Source: a virus
Direction: 5' to 3' (one strand)
Virus record (IMG/VR): IMGVR_UViG_3300042864_002256
Location: 1 to 57,201 of that record
DNA: 57,201 nt
Shown: positions 55,086 to 57,201 of the stretch, one piece after another
Position numbering within the stretch: the first letter of the stretch is position 1
How the letters are laid out: every line of letters starts with the position of its first letter
The notes under the pieces: generated by a model
The model's database searches: none
What the model was told of the DNA's origin: nothing
Seen by the model: the letters and a program-made list of their open reading frames with translations, nothing else
Program-made: the position numbers and the translations under genes

Positions 55086-55412
55086 TTAATTTTGCAAAAA
55101 CCACAAAACTCTTTCAGTTTCATTTAAACCAATTGCATCAAAATAAAGATCGGGATTTGGGTGATCTTTCAACCAATTATGAACCTTTTCATAATGTTTA
55201 TCATTTAACCAAAATTCTTTTTTTCCAGCCGACCACATTCTTGCGGGTCCAGTCAATCGATGTCTTTTACCGTTTTGATACCAACACTTATACCCATATT
55301 CTAAATCTTCATAAGCAGGTGTATTTTCATCAGGTGAATAAATTTCTAACCAAGGAATTACACTATTATATTCAGTTATAAATTTCTTCCCATCAATATA
55401 ATAAACATACAT
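55086..55412 (-). CDS. 110-residue repeat family protein, tail type A
   Basis: 108 residues: YVYYIDGKKFITEY, IYSPDENTPAYEDL, CWYQNGKRHRLTGPARMW, FWLNDKHYEKV, HPNPDLYFDAIGLNETERV and LWFLQN. YQNGKRHRLTGPA is a full NGKxHRxxGPA-type repeat. Start shares a base with the YqeY stop (TAATG). Its end abuts the promoter of the next unit. Confidence 0.85.
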   Translation of the reverse strand: MYVYYIDGKKFITEYNSVIPWLEIYSPDENTPAYEDLEYGYKCWYQNGKRHRLTGPARMWSAGKKEFWLNDKHYEKVHNWLKDHPNPDLYFDAIGLNETERVLWFLQN

Positions 55413-55840
55413 TATAATGACTTAATAATTTCATTTGCCGTTTTAGGTTCAAAACTACCAAGATAATCTTTATTCAACATTTTCATAATAACCCCAATTG
55501 ATTTAGGTGATTTTTCTAAATTTTCTTTTTCAATAAAATTAACAATAATTTCACGTAATTGTTCAACAGTTAATTGTTTTGGTAAAAATGTTTGAAATAA
55601 TGAAATTTCTTCTTCAATTGATGCTTTCTTATCAACGGAAACTAATTTTAAATTTTCTTCTTGAATTTGGATGGCTTTGCGAATTACGCGAACTGCTTCT
55701 TCATCAGTGCTTTCTCTTGGTGGAATTGCGTTTTTTCCAATCATATTAATGTCATTTAGTAAAGTCATTAATGTTGCGCCTAAACGATTTTTTTCTTTGC
55801 GTAAAACTAAAGCTTGATTTTTAATTTGTTCAATAATCAT
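55412..55840 (-). CDS. GatB/YqeY-like protein
   Basis: 142 residues matching YqeY: LRKEKNRLGATLMTLLNDI, a Lys/Glu-rich middle, EISLFQTFLPKQLTVEQLREII, and SIGVIMKMLNKDYLGSFEPKTANEIIKSL at the end. YqeY resembles the tail domain of GatB, the tRNA-dependent amidotransferase subunit; its own function is unclear. In a phage with IF-3 and RNA ligases this may be part of a translation-related set. Confidence 0.8.
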   Translation of the reverse strand: MIIEQIKNQALVLRKEKNRLGATLMTLLNDINMIGKNAIPPRESTDEEAVRVIRKAIQIQEENLKLVSVDKKASIEEEISLFQTFLPKQLTVEQLREIIVNFIEKENLEKSPKSIGVIMKMLNKDYLGSFEPKTANEIIKSL

Positions 55841-55849
55841 TGTTTTCTC

Positions 55850-56176
55850 CTAATTTTGTAATTTATAAATGCAATAATCGGTATTAGTTAATTCAATAAA
55901 TGGTATAAAATAATATTCTTTAATTAAAGAAATTTTTTGAATTTTATTTATATCAAACATTGGAAAATATTTATCCAATATATTTTTAAATTCGTCTTCT
56001 ATTAAAGACCAAGCACAATTAAAATAAACATTATCATAAGAATATTTTAATATATCAGATAAATATTCTTCATTATTAGAAAGAACACCTTTACCTTTAA
56101 CAATATATAAAAAATAATAATTTTCATTTTTTAGATATTTTTGTAAATTATTTTCTAATATAAAACGATTTTCCAT
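55850..56176 (-). CDS. Small protein with family-type tail
   Basis: 108 residues, MENRFILENNLQKYLKNENYYFLYI..., ending YYFIPFIELTNTDYCIYKLQN, the shared tail. No HRLTGPA. Start overlaps the RNase H stop. Function unknown. Confidence 0.7.
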   Translation of the reverse strand: MENRFILENNLQKYLKNENYYFLYIVKGKGVLSNNEEYLSDILKYSYDNVYFNCAWSLIEDEFKNILDKYFPMFDINKIQKISLIKEYYFIPFIELTNTDYCIYKLQN

Positions 56177-56597
56177 TTTTCACTTTTAAACTTTCTTCTT
56201 GAACTAAACGATCAATAAAATTATTACCATAATTATCAGCATGACCTTTAACCCAACAAACGTCAACAGAAATATTTTTAATTTTTAATTCCGTTAATTT
56301 ACGGTCAGCGATCATCCATAAATCTAAATGCTTAATTGGTCCACCTTTTTTCTTCCAAGTATTATTTTTCCACTTATGTATGTATTCATTAAAACCTTTT
56401 ACAACATAACTGCTATCAGAATAAATCGTACTGTTTTCAGTAATTTGATTTATACATTCAACTACAGCCATTAATTCCATACGTCCATTTGTTGTATAAA
56501 TTTCATTACCAACTGTTGAATTGGTTAAATCAGTAAAACCCCATGCGCCAACGCCAGGATTGTTTAAACAACTACCATCTGCATAATAAACTTTCAT
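56148..56597 (-). CDS. rnhA: Ribonuclease HI
   Basis: 149 residues. VYYADGSCLNNPGVGAWGF (catalytic Asp in DGS), TTNGRMELMAVVECI (catalytic Glu), IYSDSSYVVKGF (Asp), then WKKKGGPIKHLDLW and CWVKGHADNYGNNFIDRL (final His and Asp). Bacterial-type RNase HI degrades RNA in RNA-DNA hybrids, for primer removal. It replaces the T4 gp33.2-type Rnh. Coupled by ATGA to a micro-gene upstream. Confidence 0.93.
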   Translation of the reverse strand: MKVYYADGSCLNNPGVGAWGFTDLTNSTVGNEIYTTNGRMELMAVVECINQITENSTIYSDSSYVVKGFNEYIHKWKNNTWKKKGGPIKHLDLWMIADRKLTELKIKNISVDVCWVKGHADNYGNNFIDRLVQEESLKVKNGKSFYIRK

Positions 56598-56686
56598 TTT
56601 TTATTCTTTCTGTAATAAATGTAAGAGTTATCAATTAACATTTTAAAATCAAAATTCTTTTTGTACAACTCAAGTAAATTATTCAT
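56594..56686 (-). CDS. 30-residue micro-gene
   Basis: MNNLLELYKKNFDFKMLIDN then SYIYYRKNKK. The ATG overlaps the upstream stop (TAATG) and the stop overlaps the RNase H start (ATGA), exactly bridging two operon genes. This tight fit argues for a translated peptide. Basic C-terminus; function unknown. Confidence 0.6.
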   Translation of the reverse strand: MNNLLELYKKNFDFKMLIDNSYIYYRKNKK

Positions 56687-57060
56687 TATTTCATCAAATC
56701 CCAAATGGCTAATTCAGTATCAGTTAAAAATGTATAAAAAACTTTAGGATAACATTTATCAATTTCTTTTCTAAATGTTTTATAATAAATTTTTTTATTA
56801 TGCATTTTTAAAAATTGTTGTATAGTTTTACTATTACTAATACTGTCAAATATATCAAATTTTGAACAAGGTTTGCCAAAATTATAAAATTTATTTTCAT
56901 CAAAAGTATCAACTAGTTCATGATAACGATAAAATGTTAATGGTTCATTGGTAAATGTATCTTCTAATTGATCAATCAAATCAATAATAACTAAATCAGG
57001 ATTTGATAAATGTTTTTTAAACTTATTATCACTATTAAAAAATTTTTCTAAATTATTCAT
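56686..57060 (-). CDS. Small protein with family-type tail
   Basis: 124 residues, MNNLEKFFNSDNKFKKHLSNPDLVIIDLIDQL..., ending YPKVFYTFLTDTELAIWDLMK, the shared tail with MK at the end. The body has no repeat unit. Directly follows the partial gene 57062 with the same kind of ending. Function unknown. Confidence 0.7.
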   Translation of the reverse strand: MNNLEKFFNSDNKFKKHLSNPDLVIIDLIDQLEDTFTNEPLTFYRYHELVDTFDENKFYNFGKPCSKFDIFDSISNSKTIQQFLKMHNKKIYYKTFRKEIDKCYPKVFYTFLTDTELAIWDLMK

Positions 57061-57061
57061 T

Positions 57062-57201
57062 TCATTAAACTCAATAAAATTTCATCGGTATTTGTTAAAA
57101 AACAATAAAATATAAACGGACGGGGCAAATTTTTATATTTAAAAACATAATGTTTAATTTTTAATGCTTTTAAATGTTCCGCAACTAAACCAAAAATATG
57201 A
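57062..57201 (-). CDS. 3' part of a gene with the family-type tail (cut by window end)
   Basis: The last 46 codons read ...HIFGLVAEHLKALKIKHYVF, KYKNLPRPFIFYCFLTNTDE and ILLSLMK, then TGA. The end again has the T(D/E)xxLxxL pattern. One base separates its stop from the ATG of the next gene. The start lies beyond the window. Confidence 0.65.

Noticed and set aside
1-57201. tRNA genes
   Set aside because: I looked for T-loop motifs (GGTTCAAxTCC type) and cloverleaf arrangements in the intergenic parts and saw none; a covariance-model search would settle this.

Overview
The window looks like part of the genome of a large, strongly AT-rich, T4-related myovirus. The T4 markers are a gp19-type tail tube protein, a second tube/baseplate-type protein, a gp13-type neck protein, a gp44-type clamp loader ATPase, a T4 Rnl1-type RNA ligase, PhoH, ThyX, RNase HI, a metallophosphoesterase and a truncated gp17-like ATPase. 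No rRNA, tRNA, integrase or CRISPR array was seen. Genes are packed, with frequent ATGA or TAATG overlaps, and no gene-free stretch exceeds about 300 bases. The longest are about 280 bases at 14511-14790 and 260 bases at 20979-21240; both hold a promoter, a gene remnant and a terminator. The host is not identifiable. The consensus sigma70 promoters, a TAXI-type periplasmic protein and an RTX/DUF5648 glycosidase suggest a Gram-negative proteobacterium.

Layout. 0-5 kb (+): two radical SAM proteins, a GT-A-like glycosyltransferase and small genes. 5-10 kb: tail tube genes on the + strand mixed with minus-strand accessory genes. 10-21 kb (+): an HKxxH protein pair, a NodU-type carbamoyltransferase, a GT10-like transferase, two divergent ADP-ribosyltransferase-like genes, a GNAT enzyme, two SGNH/DUF6071-like proteins, an Rnl5-type RNA ligase and a broken 2OG oxygenase. 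21-25 kb: the terminase-like fragment, clamp loader, HAD phosphatase and PhoH. 25-33 kb (-): membrane, secreted and early-type genes, a DUF932 protein, the TAXI protein and the glycosidase. 33-35 kb: SGNH and sulfotransferase-like genes. 35-53 kb (-): a second glycosyltransferase, a capsid-like protein, ThyX with a mini-intein, HNH, phosphatase, Rnl1, IF-3, ClpX and a coiled-coil membrane protein. 53-55 kb (+): a third radical SAM protein and gp13. 55-57 kb (-): YqeY, RNase HI and small genes.

The dominant unexplained feature is a paralogous family of about 110-residue proteins. Twenty copies are recognisable (17 intact, 3 broken), plus fragments. Each carries one or two HRLTGPA repeats and one of two alternative C-terminal ends. 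The commoner end, roughly T(D/E)xVLWxLQN, also closes at least eight otherwise different small proteins. Copies are often coupled by overlapping start and stop codons to unrelated genes. A cassette of family genes, a conserved spacer, a strong promoter and a terminator occurs three times. At least fifteen sigma70-like promoters, many with a conserved GAAAATTTTC spacer, and a set of near-identical terminators organise transcription. Phage-encoded IF-3 beside ClpX suggests takeover of host translation and proteolysis. The radical SAM, glycosyltransferase, carbamoyltransferase and sulfotransferase genes suggest modification of DNA, virion or surface glycans.
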